The notes under the pieces: model-generated
Database searches by the model: none
Told to the model about the DNA's origin: nothing
Seen by the model: only the letters and a program-made list of their open reading frames with translations
Assembly (NCBI GenBank): GCA_015501055.1
Contig: JADNYV010000128.1
Span: 43,003-107,002, forward strand
DNA length: 64,000 nt
Direction: 5' to 3'
Origin: Mucidula mucida
Lineage: Eukaryota; Basidiomycota; Agaricomycetes; Agaricales; Physalacriaceae
Made by a program: the position numbers and the translations under genes
Part shown: one piece after another, positions 21,007 to 32,254 of the stretch
How the letters are laid out: every line of letters begins with the position of its first letter
Numbering within the stretch: the first letter of the stretch is position 1

Positions 21007-24000
21007 TCACGTCGCTTTGCACTTCCGGCACTCCTGAGCGGTGTGTCCGGCAGTTCCGCAAAGCGAGCAGGAGTGCGTAAACCTGCATGCTGTTCCTCGA
21101 GTGCATCCCTCACGATGCCCGTTGTACCCAAGGCAGTACTCGTTACCGTTGTCGTCCTTCCAGAACTTCCCTTGTTTCTTGCAGATTGTGTTGCTTCCCG
21201 ACTCCGCTCCTGGACAGTCTCCGTATCGGTGAGCCGTACTGCCACACCAACAGCAACGCCACTTCCTGGCCCCTCCTCCGGACGTCGAAGTCGCTCCCTC
21301 CTTGGCTTCTTTGGTCCCCTGCTTCTGACTGTGGGCCGATGAGGAGGTCTCGCCCCGTCGATAATTGGATTTCGCACCCTCGGCCGATGTCCCGCTCTTC
21401 GAGACCTTCTTCTCCATCTCTGACAAACGCGCGAGCGTCGCCTTTCCAATACAGTTCGTCCAGGTATCCTCACTCCAGACCGAAGGGTCTACCATTCCTT
21501 TCGTCCTGTACCACGAATCGAAGATCCTCGCTGTGTATAGCTTCACAGCCTTGAACTCTACCGATTCTACCTCTGCTCCATCCTTCTCCCTTGTAGTGTT
21601 GGTATTGTTGTCCGCGCTACGCTCGATGCACACTTTCAGAAGGCGGCGAAACTGGTCCGCCAACTTTGCGGCCGGCGCACGTCCTTCTGCGGGTTCGTAG
21701 TAGTCCTCGATCCCAGTGCATGTCATGAGGAACGCCTCTATCCACGGCATGCGCTTCAGCTTCAGATCCAGATCTGGCTTTGGGACCTTGTCCTTCAATA
21801 CGAGCGAGTCGCCTTCGAACGTCAGCTTCTTCTCTGTATCGTTCTTATCGCGCGCCATATCCTTGATGCACTCCTCTCGTGTCGTGAAGGACAGATAATG
21901 CGGCCTGAAGAAACCGGTCGCCATATTTTCCCTGACATGCCTCGGCGGTACTACCTCATCTTGGCGTGGTAGGTCGTCTATGCCCACAATCACCCCTCCC
22001 GTATCAAATCTCCCCGTCACGTCTCTCTTCTTCTTCGAAGGAGCAGTCACCGGCGTCGTAGGTGAGCGAGGATGTTTGTCTCCGCGGAGTCGTACCGGCG
22101 ATGCCGCTACCTTTCTCCTCCTCTTGGGCGATGGCAGTGGTCCCGATTGTTGTCTCTTGCGACTCCCAAATCGTGATCCCGCCATGAAGGCGTCCATCTC
22201 TCGTACGGTCTTGAACCCATATCTCCTCGCCAATTCCTTCGCTGGTGAGGTTGTCTGTGCAAGAGTCTCCTCGTCGACGAAGTCGTCTGAGCCCTCTTCA
22301 TCTTCCTCGTCATCTCTTGGCGTGCTGAGCAACTCCTCATTCTTCTTCCTCGCCTCCTCCTCCAGCATCGCCGCTATCCTCTCAGCGCGTAGCTTCGCCT
22401 CTTCTTCAGCCAGCTTGAGGATCCTCGCCCTCTTTGCCTTCTTCTCCTTCTCCTCTGCCGCTGCCTTCGCCCGCAGCTGCACCTGCTTCCTCTTTTTCTC
22501 GAGCTCCTCGCGTTTCTGCTCTGCCAAGATGCGCTCCTTCTCGAGAGCCTTCTCTATCCTGGCCTCCTCCTCCTCTAACAGACGTATCTCCTCATCCTCC
22601 TCCTCCGTTGCATCTGAGTCCTCCGAGACCTCACCCATCTGTGCCTCGACCTCCGCCACTTTCTTAGCTGCCGCCGCTTTAGCCGCCGCCTCCTTCGCTG
22701 TCATCGCTTTAGCTGCAGCTGCCTTGACCGCCTCTGCCTTGGTCTTCTCGTCCTTGGCAGCCTTCGCCTTTGCCGTCGCAGACTTGGCCGTCGCTGGTTT
22801 CTTGACCGCTGGCGCCTTCGTTTTCCGCGTCGTGGCCTTCTTCTCCCCCTCTGCTCTCCTCTCTCTCTCCTCCTTCGCTTTCGCGATCTTCTCCTTCACC
22901 TCGTCCCTCGTCAGTGGCTTGCCCGCGCTCGTCTTGAACGTCGGCTTTGGCCCTGTCTCGTCCACCACCACGGTGCCTTTGGGAGTGTCCTTTACCAGCT
23001 CCTCTAGCTGCTCTTGGCTCAGCTCCTCCTCTTCCTCCTCCTCCTCGAGCGTGACCTTCTTGCCTTTCCCCTTCTGAGCTCTGGTCAGACGCGCCGGTGT
23101 TCCTCTGCTCTTCGTTGACTTTGGTGTGGCGTCTTTGCCTCGTCTCGACTTGGCGCCCCTCGTCTTCGCTGGTGTATGCGTCTCTGTCTCGTCCTCAGCC
23201 TCCTCCCTCACCTCTGGCTGTGTCTTCTTCTGCGCTGCTGCAGGCTTCCTCTTTTTCTTGTTCTCCTCGTCTTGGATGGCCCTCGCGACCGCCTCTGCAA
23301 GACTCGTCAGCCCTCGACTCGAAGGAAACCTCGACAGCCTCTGCAGGAATATCCCTCGCAGCGCCCTCTCGACACGCGTCTATCCTGCTCCGGCAGACGT
23401 ACACCCTCGGAACCCCGACCTGGCTCACCAACCTTAGCCCTGCCCTAAGATTCAGGATGAGAGCGCCCTCTGCGCCTCGTCCGTCGTCCCAGTAACAGCT
23501 GCCTCGGCCAGCCAACCCAAGCCGTGGTTCTGTGTACATCGCTTTCGCGGGTAGCCGCGGCCCATGCGCCACCTCTGGAAATTCCAAACTCTTGAAATTT
23601 ACTCACCATCTTGTTCGACCTGTCTCCTGCGAGCTTCAGCCGCCTCGTTCTCCTCTGTGATGTCCTGCTTGAACAGTCCACCCTCGTCTCCTACGTCCTT
23701 CCCAAGTGGGGACGGGAGCAACGTCGGCTCGAAATGGACCGACGCACGGCGTTTCGGACGCGTGGATGGCCCCGCGACAAGCGGAGAAGACGCTTCCGAC
23801 GCAGATCGCTTCGCTGTAGTCGCTGCTCCGCGGCCTTCGGCTGCGCTGACGTGGCTCCACTCGTCGTCGAGCTCGTCCTCGTCGTCCTCATCGAACTGCT
23901 CGATGTCGTCCACGCCGTCGAGCTCCTCCTCAAATTCAGCTATTGGCGATGTGGGATCCGTCATCTCCATCTTGGCCAGCATCTCCTTCTTGTCCGGCAC

Positions 24001-24195
24001 TAGCCCTCCATCTCGCCTTGTGCCGCTCACTTTCTGGTAGCGTGCGTCGTCCACGCTTTTCAGCGGTGGGTCACCCTTTGGCGCCGTTGAACGCGTCGCT
24101 CGTCGTCCTGGCCTTCCCGCCACTTTCTCTAAGTCGATCCTTGGTCCATCGTTATCGTCTGTGGCCTCGTTCTCCCTTTTTCCTGTTTTCGCCAT
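21007..24195 (-). CDS. Gag, copy B (spliced)
   Basis: The start MAKTGKRENE at 24195 opens a first exon of about 196 codons, rich in acidic residues. It runs into GTGAGT at 23606. A likely acceptor (TTGCAG, near 23295) restores the frame EAVARAIQDEENKKKRK, which is open to 21007. This 312-nt intron is inferred from frame and splice sites only. The protein then has a long Lys/Ala/Glu-rich coiled-coil-like segment (KAKAAKDEKTKAEAVKAAAA), an RFGSRKRQQSGPLP basic patch and two C-terminal CX2CX4HX4C knuckles with a CCCH-like finger between. Gag should bind and package the element RNA. The 59-nt intron present in copy C is exactly absent here. Confidence 0.75.
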
Positions 24196-24229
24196 GATAC
24201 GTTGTCGCCACTCTCCGGGCGAAGAACCA

Positions 24230-24355
24230 GCAAAGAAATCCAGACTCGGCGAGATCCAGCAGCAGCTTTGGTTCGCGAGTCCTCGGAAACGGAGATGGTG
24301 GCAGGAAGCAGATCGACACGGGATCACGTGTCGTACGCGTCGGCGTGAAACATTG
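24230..24355 (-). repeat. Partial repeat A1 at the C/B junction
   Basis: 126 bp matching 30436-30561. The outermost 41 bp of A1 are missing, and the repeat is fused at 24355/24356 to the middle of the copy C recombinase. Confidence 0.85.
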
Positions 24356-25122
24356 TCTATCGTCCCCCTCTGAGCACATATGATCACCTCCTCACCTTCT
24401 TCTTTCGCCACCTTTGTCCATGGTAACCATAACACTCGCGAGCCTGCCTGTGATACTGGTTCGCCCATGTCCTTCCCTGTCGCATGTCTTTCTCCGTCGA
24501 ACATGTCCATCCTCGCGCACTTCGGCAAGATCTCGCCCATCCTCATCTGTGCGAAGAATGCCATCGTTGCGATCGCAAAGACCGCCACGTCCTTGGGGTC
24601 GTCCATATTCAGGTCTTCCGCCAACATCTCCAACCTCTGCCTTGTCACCGGCCTTCTCTTTGGCCTCTTGCCGTCCTTTGGCGCACTCCTCTTTACTCCT
24701 TCCAGCACGTACTTGAGGTATATGGACGTCTGCCAAGGTAATCTGTTCCGAATGTGGAAGGCGCGGATTCCGTAGATCTTCCCTCGTATCCCTCCACTTC
24801 CTTTCTCGCCTAACCTGGACGCAGCGTAGTCTTCCAGATTCGTTGTCGAGGCAGGGAATCGTTCCGCTCTGGGTATCCCGGCCTCTTCCGCCCAGACCAA
24901 GTAGTCCCGTAGCCCTACCCGATGTCCTTTAGCCGACCCCAACGCCCAGGCCTTTCCAAGTGCCGTCTTTGTCGCTTCTGGTACGTATGGGATCCACTGT
25001 GCGTAATCCTGGCATACCTGCTCCTCTATCTCTATCGTCCTCGCCTTGTATATTCTCGCTCCAGCTTGCCTCCTTCCTAATAGTCTGTTAGACGCGTCCT
25101 CCTGTTCTCTGCTGCCGCGCAC
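24356..25122 (-). pseudogene. Truncated tyrosine recombinase, copy C
   Basis: The first 256 residues are intact. The gene is then cut at 24356, losing His313, Arg316 and Tyr347, so it cannot be catalytic. Past the junction the frame stays open through A1 of copy B and into its Gag first exon, making a 507-codon chimeric frame from 25122 to 23599. Confidence 0.9.
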
Positions 25123-25273
25123 CTTTACGTGACCCTCTCTGCTCTGTGCTCTTGCTCGCTAGGTTGTTCTTGTCGCGTTGATTTGCGTCATTTGTGTTGG
25201 TCGTAGCTCGTATGTGGTGGTATCTACCCATGTTTGGTAACCCTAACCTCATGTCGATCTCTAAACTCTAGTG

Positions 25274-27096
25274 CTAATTCTTCTGCAATCGAACATCATG
25301 GTACTCTACCGCTGTGTGTACATACGGCTTCAGGTGGTTCGGGATCCTTGGCGCATAAGGCAGAAGGTCCTTCTTCAATCCAAATTGTCCTCGCGACGGT
25401 GCATCGGCTGTATTCTCCTTTGTATTCACATACTCCAATGTGAGCCAGATATCGTGATCCTGCATTAGGCTCACGATGCGTCGAAGAATTGCATTTTGCT
25501 GCTTGCCTCTCGAATAGCCCGCCTTCAATGCTCCTATAACGCCTTGATTGTCGGATCGAAGCCTGATGTGTGAGTGCGTGTATCCCGCTGCCTTCAGCGT
25601 TCGCACTGCCATCTCTACTATCACCATCTCCCCCCAGCCAATGTTCCTCCCCTCGGATAACCAACCCTCTTTGAACTTCCATGCTAACCATTTACCGTTT
25701 AGCACTAGTCCCATTCCCCACGACGTCGAGGCGTCCACCATTAGGGTGACCGATTCGTCTATTGGTCCCGGCGTAACACATTGCATCCCGACGAATTCTT
25801 CATCCAGTTTCTTCAACCACCACCTCAGATCCTCCTTCATGTCCTTCGTGATTGTATGCGTCAGAAATCTCGATGTGTTCTCCTTGAACGTTGCCCTAAA
25901 CCTGTATATCGATGGCATCCGCGATCGTCCCTCCGGACAAACCAAGCATACGTGGTTCAGCGTCCCTGCTATCGCGTCCGCCTCCTTCCTCGTAATCTTC
26001 CCCGAGCCCTCCAAAATCTTTGCGATCTTCCCCTTGTACTTCTCCTTCTTCTCCTCTGGCAACTGTACCGTCTTCCCTACCAGATCCCATAAGAATCCGA
26101 TATATCGAAACGATGTTGCGAATGGCACAAATTTTGCAGGCGCCCACGGCCATCCCAGCCTCGATGCGATGTTCCAGATCAGTGTCGCGTCGTAACTGTA
26201 GATGTATTTGCCGTCCTTGTCTCGACCCTTTGGGTATCGGAAGAATATGAAGTCATCCACCCACTTCAACACCGCCTCCACACCTCCTGCTAGCAGTATA
26301 ACCACCATCGCATCCGCTATTCTTCCGAATATTCCTGGCGACGGTGATGCTCCGAAATCCAGATTATTGCCCAGGAGTATCAGAATCCCCACAAGAACCG
26401 CTGTGAAAACCCTCTGTGCTGGCCTCGTTGGCACATTTCGGAATGCTGCATCCACGTCGAATACGGCTACCTCTGTCCCCTCCGGCGCCTCCGCCACCTT
26501 TAGAAGGCAGTCTGAGAACGACCCCCATTCACACTGGAATTCGTCAACGTCGATGATGGCATTTATTGAAACTTCTTCCGGATTAATAAGTATTGGTTCA
26601 AGCGTCTCGCGTTCCTCGGTTGGTAAAGCTTTCCTCCTCTCTATCTTGTCTGTCAACTCTTTCGGCAAGTCGCCTCTCGGAAATGAGTGGTCGGTTGTAA
26701 TTCGTAGTTTCCCCGGTCGTTGTTCGATAACATTCATTGGCGCGGTTCTGAAGAAGCCTGCCCCAGTGTCAGTCGTGTCACTGCTATCCTCGCCATGTCT
26801 GGCTCACCTATCTTTCCCTCCAACTCCTCCCTCGTAAACGGACCTACTAACCTCCCTAATCTCAGCTCCTCCTCGTATTGCTTTTCAATAAACTCTAGGT
26901 GTTCCGGCGTCTTCGCATGGTTCGGCGGGATGTATGTTCGGTCTAATCGGAAATCGTCCAGTCCAAGCGAGAAACCTCTCCTCATCCCATCTGGTACATC
27001 TTGAAACTCCTCCCATCTGCCCGCCTCCCTCAGGGCTGCTTCCCACTCGTCGGCTATAAATGGCGTCACAATGGGAAACATCTCTCTCTCCTCCAT
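25274..27096 (-). CDS. Reverse transcriptase/RNase H polyprotein, copy C
   Basis: Same protein as in copies A and B (offset 11294 from copy A), with the 50-nt intron at 26807-26758. All RT and RNase H motifs are present. Because Gag of this copy carries a one-base deletion upstream, its Gag frame now runs into this frame rather than stopping before it. Confidence 0.87.
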
Positions 27097-27154
27097 CGCC
27101 TCTCCGCCACCCCCCTTCCCCTCCTCCGCCCCTCCTCCCTCCCCCTCTCCCTCC

Positions 27155-30100
27155 TCACGTCGCTTTGCACTTCCGGCACTCCTGAGCGGTGTGTCCGGCA
27201 GTTCCGCAAAGCGAGCAGGAGTGCGTAAACCTGCATGCTGTTCCTCGAGTGCATCCCTCACGATGCCCGTTGTACCCAAGGCAGTACTCGTTACCGTTGT
27301 CGTCCTTCCAGAACTTCCCTTGTTTCTTGCAGATTGTGTTGCTTCCCGACTCCGCTCCTGGACAGTCTCCGTATCGGTGAGCCGTACTGCCACACCAACA
27401 GCAACGCCACTTCCTGGCCCCTCCTCCGGACGTCGAAGTCGCTCCCTCCTTGGCTTCTTTGGTCCCTGCTTCTGACTGTGGGCCGATGAGGAGGTCTCGC
27501 CCCGTCGATAATTGGATTTCGCACCCTCGGCCGATGTCCCGCTCTTCGAGACCTTCTTCTCCATCTCTGACAAACGCGCGAGCGTCGCCTTTCCAATACA
27601 GTTCGTCCAGGTATCCTCACTCCAGACCGAAGGGTCTACCATTCCTTTCGTCCTGTACCACGAATCGAAGATCCTCGCTGTGTATAGCTTCACAGCCTTG
27701 AACTCTACCGATTCTACCTCTGCTCCATCCTTCTCCCTTGTAGTGTTGGTATTGTTGTCCGCGCTACGCTCGATGCACACTTTCAGAAGGCGGCGAAACT
27801 GGTCCGCCAACTTTGCGGCCGGCGCACGTCCTTCTGCGGGTTCGTAGTAGTCCTCGATCCCAGTGCATGTCATGAGGAACGCCTCTATCCACGGCATGCG
27901 CTTCAGCTTCAGATCCAGATCTGGCTTTGGGACCTTGTCCTTCAATACGAGCGAGTCGCCTTCAAACGTCAGCTTCTTCTCTGTATCGTTCTTATCGCGC
28001 GCCATATCCTTGATGCACTCCTCTCGTGTCGTGAAGGACAGATAATGCGGCCTGAAGAAACCGGTCGCCATATTTTCCCTGACATGCCTAGATATCGGCA
28101 AGTCATGAGCCTCTGGAACGACTTATACTGTGGTGTCTTCACATACCTCGGCGGTACTACCTCATCTTGGCGTGGTAGGTCGTCTATGCCCACAATCACC
28201 CCTCCCGTATCAAATCTCCCCGTCACGTCTCTCTTCTTCTTCGAAGGAGCAGTCACCGGCGTCGTAGGTGAGCGAGGATGTTTGTCTCCGCGGAGTCGTA
28301 CCGGCGATGCCGCTACCTTTCTCCTCCTCTTGGGCGATGGCAGTGGTCCCGATTGTTGTCTCTTGCGACTCCCAAATCGTGATCCCGCCATGAAGGCGTC
28401 CATCTCTCGTACGGTCTTGAACCCATATCTCCTCGCCAATTCCTTCGCTGGTGAGGTTGTCTGTGCAAGAGTCTCCTCGTCGACGAAGTCGTCTGAGCCC
28501 TCTTCATCTTCCTCGTCATCTCTTGGCGTGCTGAGCAACTCCTCATTCTTCTTCCTCGCCTCCTCCTCCAGCATCGCCGCTATCCTCTCAGCGCGTAGCT
28601 TCGCCTCTTCTTCAGCCAGCTTGAGGATCCTCGCCCTCTTTGCCTTCTTCTCCTTCTCCTCTGCCGCTGCCTTCGCCCGCAGCTGCACCTGCTTCCTCTT
28701 TTTCTCGAGCTCCTCGCGTTTCTGCTCTGCCAAGATGCGCTCCTTCTCGAGAGCCTTCTCTATCCTGGCCTCCTCCTCCTCTAACAGACGTATCTCCTCA
28801 TCCTCCTCCTCCGTTGCATCTGAGTCCTCCGAGACCTCACCCATCTGTGCCTCGACCTCCGCCACTTTCTTAGCTGCCGCCGCTTTAGCCGCCGCCTCCT
28901 TCGCTGTCATCGCTTTAGCTGCAGCTGCCTTGACCGCCTCTGCCTTGGTCTTCTCGTCCTTGGCAGCCTTCGCCTTTGCCGTCGCAGACTTGGCCGTCGC
29001 TGGTTTCTTGACCGCTGGCGCCTTCGTTTTCCGCGTCGTGGCCTTCTTCTCCCCCTCTGCTCTCCTCTCTCTCTCCTCCTTCGCTTTCGCGATCTTCTCC
29101 TTCACCTCGTCCCTCGTCAGTGGCTTGCCCGCGCTCGTCTTGAACGTCGGCTTTGGCCCTGTCTCGTCCACCACCACGGTGCCTTTGGGAGTGTCCTTTA
29201 CCAGCTCCTCTAGCTGCTCTTGGCTCAGCTCCTCCTCTTCCTCCTCCTCCTCGAGCGTGACCTTCTTGCCTTTCCCCTTCTGAGCTCTGGTCAGACGCGC
29301 CGGTGTTCCTCTGCTCTTCGTTGACTTTGGTGTGGCGTCTTTGCCTCGTCTCGACTTGGCGCCCCTCGTCTTCGCTGGTGTATGCGTCTCTGTCTCGTCC
29401 TCAGCCTCCTCCCTCACCTCTGGCTGTGTCTTCTTCTGCGCTGCTGCAGGCTTCCTCTTTTTCTTGTTCTCCTCGTCTTGGATGGCCCTCGCGACCGCCT
29501 CTGCAAGACTCGTCAGCCCTCGACTCGAAGGAAACCTCGACAGCCTCTGCAGGAATATCCCTCGCAGCGCCCTCTCGACACGCGTCTATCCTGCTCCGGC
29601 AGACGTACACCCTCGGAACCCCGACCTGGCTCACCAACCTTAGCCCTGCCCTAAGATTCAGGATGAGAGCGCCCTCTGCGCCTCGTCCGTCGTCCCAGTA
29701 ACAGCTGCCTCGGCCAGCCAACCCAAGCCGTGGTTCTGTGTACATCGCTTTCGCGGGTAGCCGCGGCCCATGCGCCACCTCTGGAAATTCCAAACTCTTG
29801 AAAATTACTCACCATCTTGTTCGACCTGTCTCCTGCGAGCTTCAGCCGCCTCGTTCTCCTCTGTGATGTCCTGCTTGAACAGTCCACCCTCGTCTCCTAC
29901 GTCCTTCCCAAGTGGGGACGGGAGCAACGTCGGCTCGAAATGGACCGACGCACGGCGTTTCGGACGCGTGGATGGCCCCGCGACAGGCGGAGAAGACGCT
30001 TCCGACGCAGATCGCTTCGCTGTAGTCGCTGCTCCGCGGCCTTCGGCTGCGCTGACGTGGCTCCACTCGTCGTCGAGCTCGTCCTCGTCGTCCTCATCGA

Positions 30101-30401
30101 ACTGCTCGATGTCGTCCACGCCGTCGAGCTCCTCCTCAAAATCAGCTATTGGCGATGTGGGATCCGTCATCTCCATCTTGGCCAGCATCTCCTTCTTGTC
30201 CGGCACTAGCCCTCCATCTCGCCTTGTGCCGCTCACTTTCTGGTAGCGTGCGTCGTCCACGCTTTTCAGCGGTGGGTCACCCTTTGGCGCCGTTGAACGC
30301 GTCGCTCGTCGTCCTGGCCTTCCCGCCACTTTCTCTAAGTCGATCCTTGGTCCATCGTTATCGTCTGTGGCCTCGTTCTCCCTTTTTCCTGTTTTCGCCA
30401 T
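27155..30401 (-). pseudogene. Gag, copy C, with an extra 59-nt intron and a frameshift
   Basis: The start MAKTGKRENE at 30401 and the first exon match copy B, followed by the same inferred intron (29812-29501). A second, 59-nt intron lies at 28146-28088 and is unique to this copy; without its removal the frame ends soon after EVVPPR. Around 27463 a CCCC run is CCC, so the zinc-knuckle region is read in the wrong frame. The frame then continues into the polymerase frame (SQKQGPKKPRRERLRRPEEG onward). If the deletion is real, no RNA-binding C terminus is made. If it is a sequence error, this Gag is intact. Confidence 0.75.
28088..28146 (-). other. 59-nt spliceosomal-type intron in Gag of copy C only
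   Basis: On the minus strand it begins GTATGT and ends GATATCTAG. A GCTCATGAC stretch upstream of the acceptor could hold the branch site. Removing it joins CCGCCGAG to GCATGTCAGG, which is exactly the uninterrupted sequence in copies A (near 16795) and B (near 21942). The length of 59 is not a multiple of three, so splicing is needed for the frame. Confidence 0.9.
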
Positions 30402-30435
30402 GATACGTTGTCGCCACTCTCCGGGCGAAGAACCA

Positions 30436-30602
30436 GCAAAGAAATCCAGACTCGGCGAGATCCAGCAGCAGCTTTGGTTCGCGAGTCCTCGGAAACGGAG
30501 ATGGTGGCAGGAAGCAGATCGACACGGGATCACGTGTCGTACGCGTCGGCGTGAAACATCGCTCCAATTCCTCCTACCCGCGCCATCCCCCTTGTCGCTC
30601 TA
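30436..30602 (-). repeat. Split direct repeat A1 (5' terminus of the element)
   Basis: 167 bp matching 11727-11893. It marks the 5' end of the array; unique flank begins at 30603 (AAATATACC). It should contain the element promoter. Confidence 0.88.
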
Positions 30603-31333
30603 AAATATACCCTGAATCACAATCTCTTGATTTCATTGCAGGATGGCAAAGCTCTCTTCGAAATGTATCGCAGGAACGTTCAAGTTTAGAATGAGCCGCT
30701 ACTTGAAACCTCTACCCGGAAGATGAGCTCTCAGCTTGCAGACTGAAAGCCTCTTGCAGTCGGTTCATTTCTCTACCCCTGTTTTTCAATTCTCCATACA
30801 TAGCTCGTTCGAATGTTTCCGACTGTTCGTGACAGGCCATCGATCTCGTGCAGCTCGGGTTCTGAATACGTTTGACATCCATTCGTACAGCGACTATGGA
30901 ACTCCTGCTAAGCATCTCTCGTCCCTCGTCCTAAGATAGCAGTGTGGGAACCACTTACTGGTGGTGTTGCGTTAGTTCAACCTCATTGGACCAAGAAGAT
31001 ACGGCGTACAAGAGAGAAATGGCCGTGATTCTTGGACCGACTGAGGGCTCAAAGGCTAGAGAGCTCAGGAAGAGTAGTATACACTCACGGTTATTCTAGT
31101 ATGTGTTGATGATAGGCGGCCAATGTCCGATACAGGTCGGAAAAAGATGACAGCTCATGCCAGGAATGAAAACCTCGAATTGGGAGACGCGAGTGTCGAA
31201 GAACCTTACAGGTGTGAAGGATCCGAAGGACACGGTGGATTAGAAGTTTCTTACACGGTCATTTCATATATAAGTTCTCGAACAAGCAGGGAATACAGCA
31301 GGTTACAGCTCAAAAACTCTTCGCCTTGAGTAA
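30603..31333. other. Intergenic; promoter of the next gene
   Basis: No gene recognised. A TATATAAG box lies at about 31267-31274, some 60 bases before the ATG at 31334. Confidence 0.4.
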
Positions 31334-31785
31334 ATGTTCAGGCTTACCGCCACATTCTTCGCCCTGTTTGACGCCGCACTGGCGATGTCGATCGCTAGTC
31401 GTGGAGAAGCCATTGTTCCCATCGCGTCCAGTGGAAGCAGCATCGTCCCCACTCCCGACGCGATCTTTATCCTCACGACCTGTGATGACCTTAATCTTAC
31501 GGGGTTCTGCAACTCCTGGACGTCGACCGTCTTGCCCACCGGATGCGGCGATCTTGTCGCTGCGGGACAGCAGAATTCCCTAACGAGCGTATCGACCGCG
31601 GACGGCATAGAGTGTACTCTTTTCGCGTGAGTATCCTCGGTTGTTGTGTCTGTTCGTCCGTTGAGTCCAGATGTAGAGATGAAGGCTGCACGGGAAGGAG
31701 CCAGGTCATCGTCGGGACGGTCAACGACTTGCGTACCGTCGGGTTTGATGATACAGCGAATTCGTTCAATTGCCAGTCCACTTGA
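31334..31785 (+). CDS. Small secreted cysteine protein, crystallin-like pattern
   Basis: Two exons (31334-31626, 31671-31785; 44-nt intron with GTGAGT and TCCAG) join to 135 residues. The N terminus MFRLTATFFALFDAALAMS looks like a signal peptide. The mature part has regularly placed cysteines: CDDLNLTGFCNSW, PTGCGD, ECTLFACRDEGCTG and a terminal SFNC. The motif order (C-x-D-x-N-x-T-G-x-C, then C-x-D-x-x-C-x-G, then VGFDDTANS) recalls the two-Greek-key beta/gamma-crystallin-like small secreted proteins of fungi. That match is from pattern memory, not alignment. Its role is unknown; such proteins are usually extracellular. Confidence 0.7.
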
Positions 31786-32254
31786 TCCTCGAGATCGAGG
31801 AGCCAGGAAAGTTGGAGGTAAGATTCTCATAGAGCGGCATTCAAAATCAAAATCTGATGCCCCCCACAGGATTTTACCTTTGTCAAATCCTGTAAATCAT
31901 TCAATAGTGTGAAGTAGAGGGGAGTTCGTGTTGTACTCAGGTTTGAAAAACTCTTGTCGCTCTTAAATGGTCGTGATCAGCGCAGCCAAATGCAAGAGAT
32001 GCGTCATACTGCCTCGGCTCAAAACGAGCTCGAAGTCAACGTTGTTGAAGTGGATCGCGCCGTAGAGTAAGCAAACGGGGCCGTTATAGTTTGCGGAAGG
32101 TAAAAAGGCAAAGCCCAACATGCGGCCTGAGGGACTAACAAAAAGAGGATGGATAACCATGATAAAAATACAACATTATATTCGCTTTAGAATTAAAATC
32201 TGTCCCGAACCCATCTGAAAAGACGTAGCGCGTTAGTGCTAATACGATCGAAGG
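31786..32254. other. Intergenic between convergent genes
   Basis: No gene recognised between the secreted-protein gene and the 3' end of the B12D gene. Confidence 0.4.

Larger units (their letters stand above)
11428..30602 (-). mobile_element. Array of three fused Ngaro-type (DIRS-order) retrotransposon copies
   Basis: All coding regions run on the minus strand. Each copy encodes, 5' to 3', Gag with CCHC knuckles, reverse transcriptase plus RNase H, and a tyrosine recombinase; no integrase or protease was seen. Reading leftward from 30602, copy C has the intact 5' repeat A1 and breaks inside its recombinase at 24356. Copy B (24355-17217) starts within A1 and stops within B1. Copy A starts within Gag at 17216 and keeps the full 3' end B1-A2-B2. 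A1 equals A2 (167 bp) and B1 equals B2 (228 bp), the split direct repeat arrangement of Ngaro/PAT elements. A restored unit would be about 7.9 kb. Shared parts differ at only a few positions by eye, so the copies are recent. No target duplication is seen, as expected for recombinase-mediated insertion. Confidence 0.9.

Noticed and set aside
21980..23077. 365-codon plus-strand frame rich in Ser/Ala/Leu
   Set aside because: It is antisense to the Lys/Ala/Glu-rich part of Gag; biased codons keep the opposite strand open. The same applies to 28045-29283.
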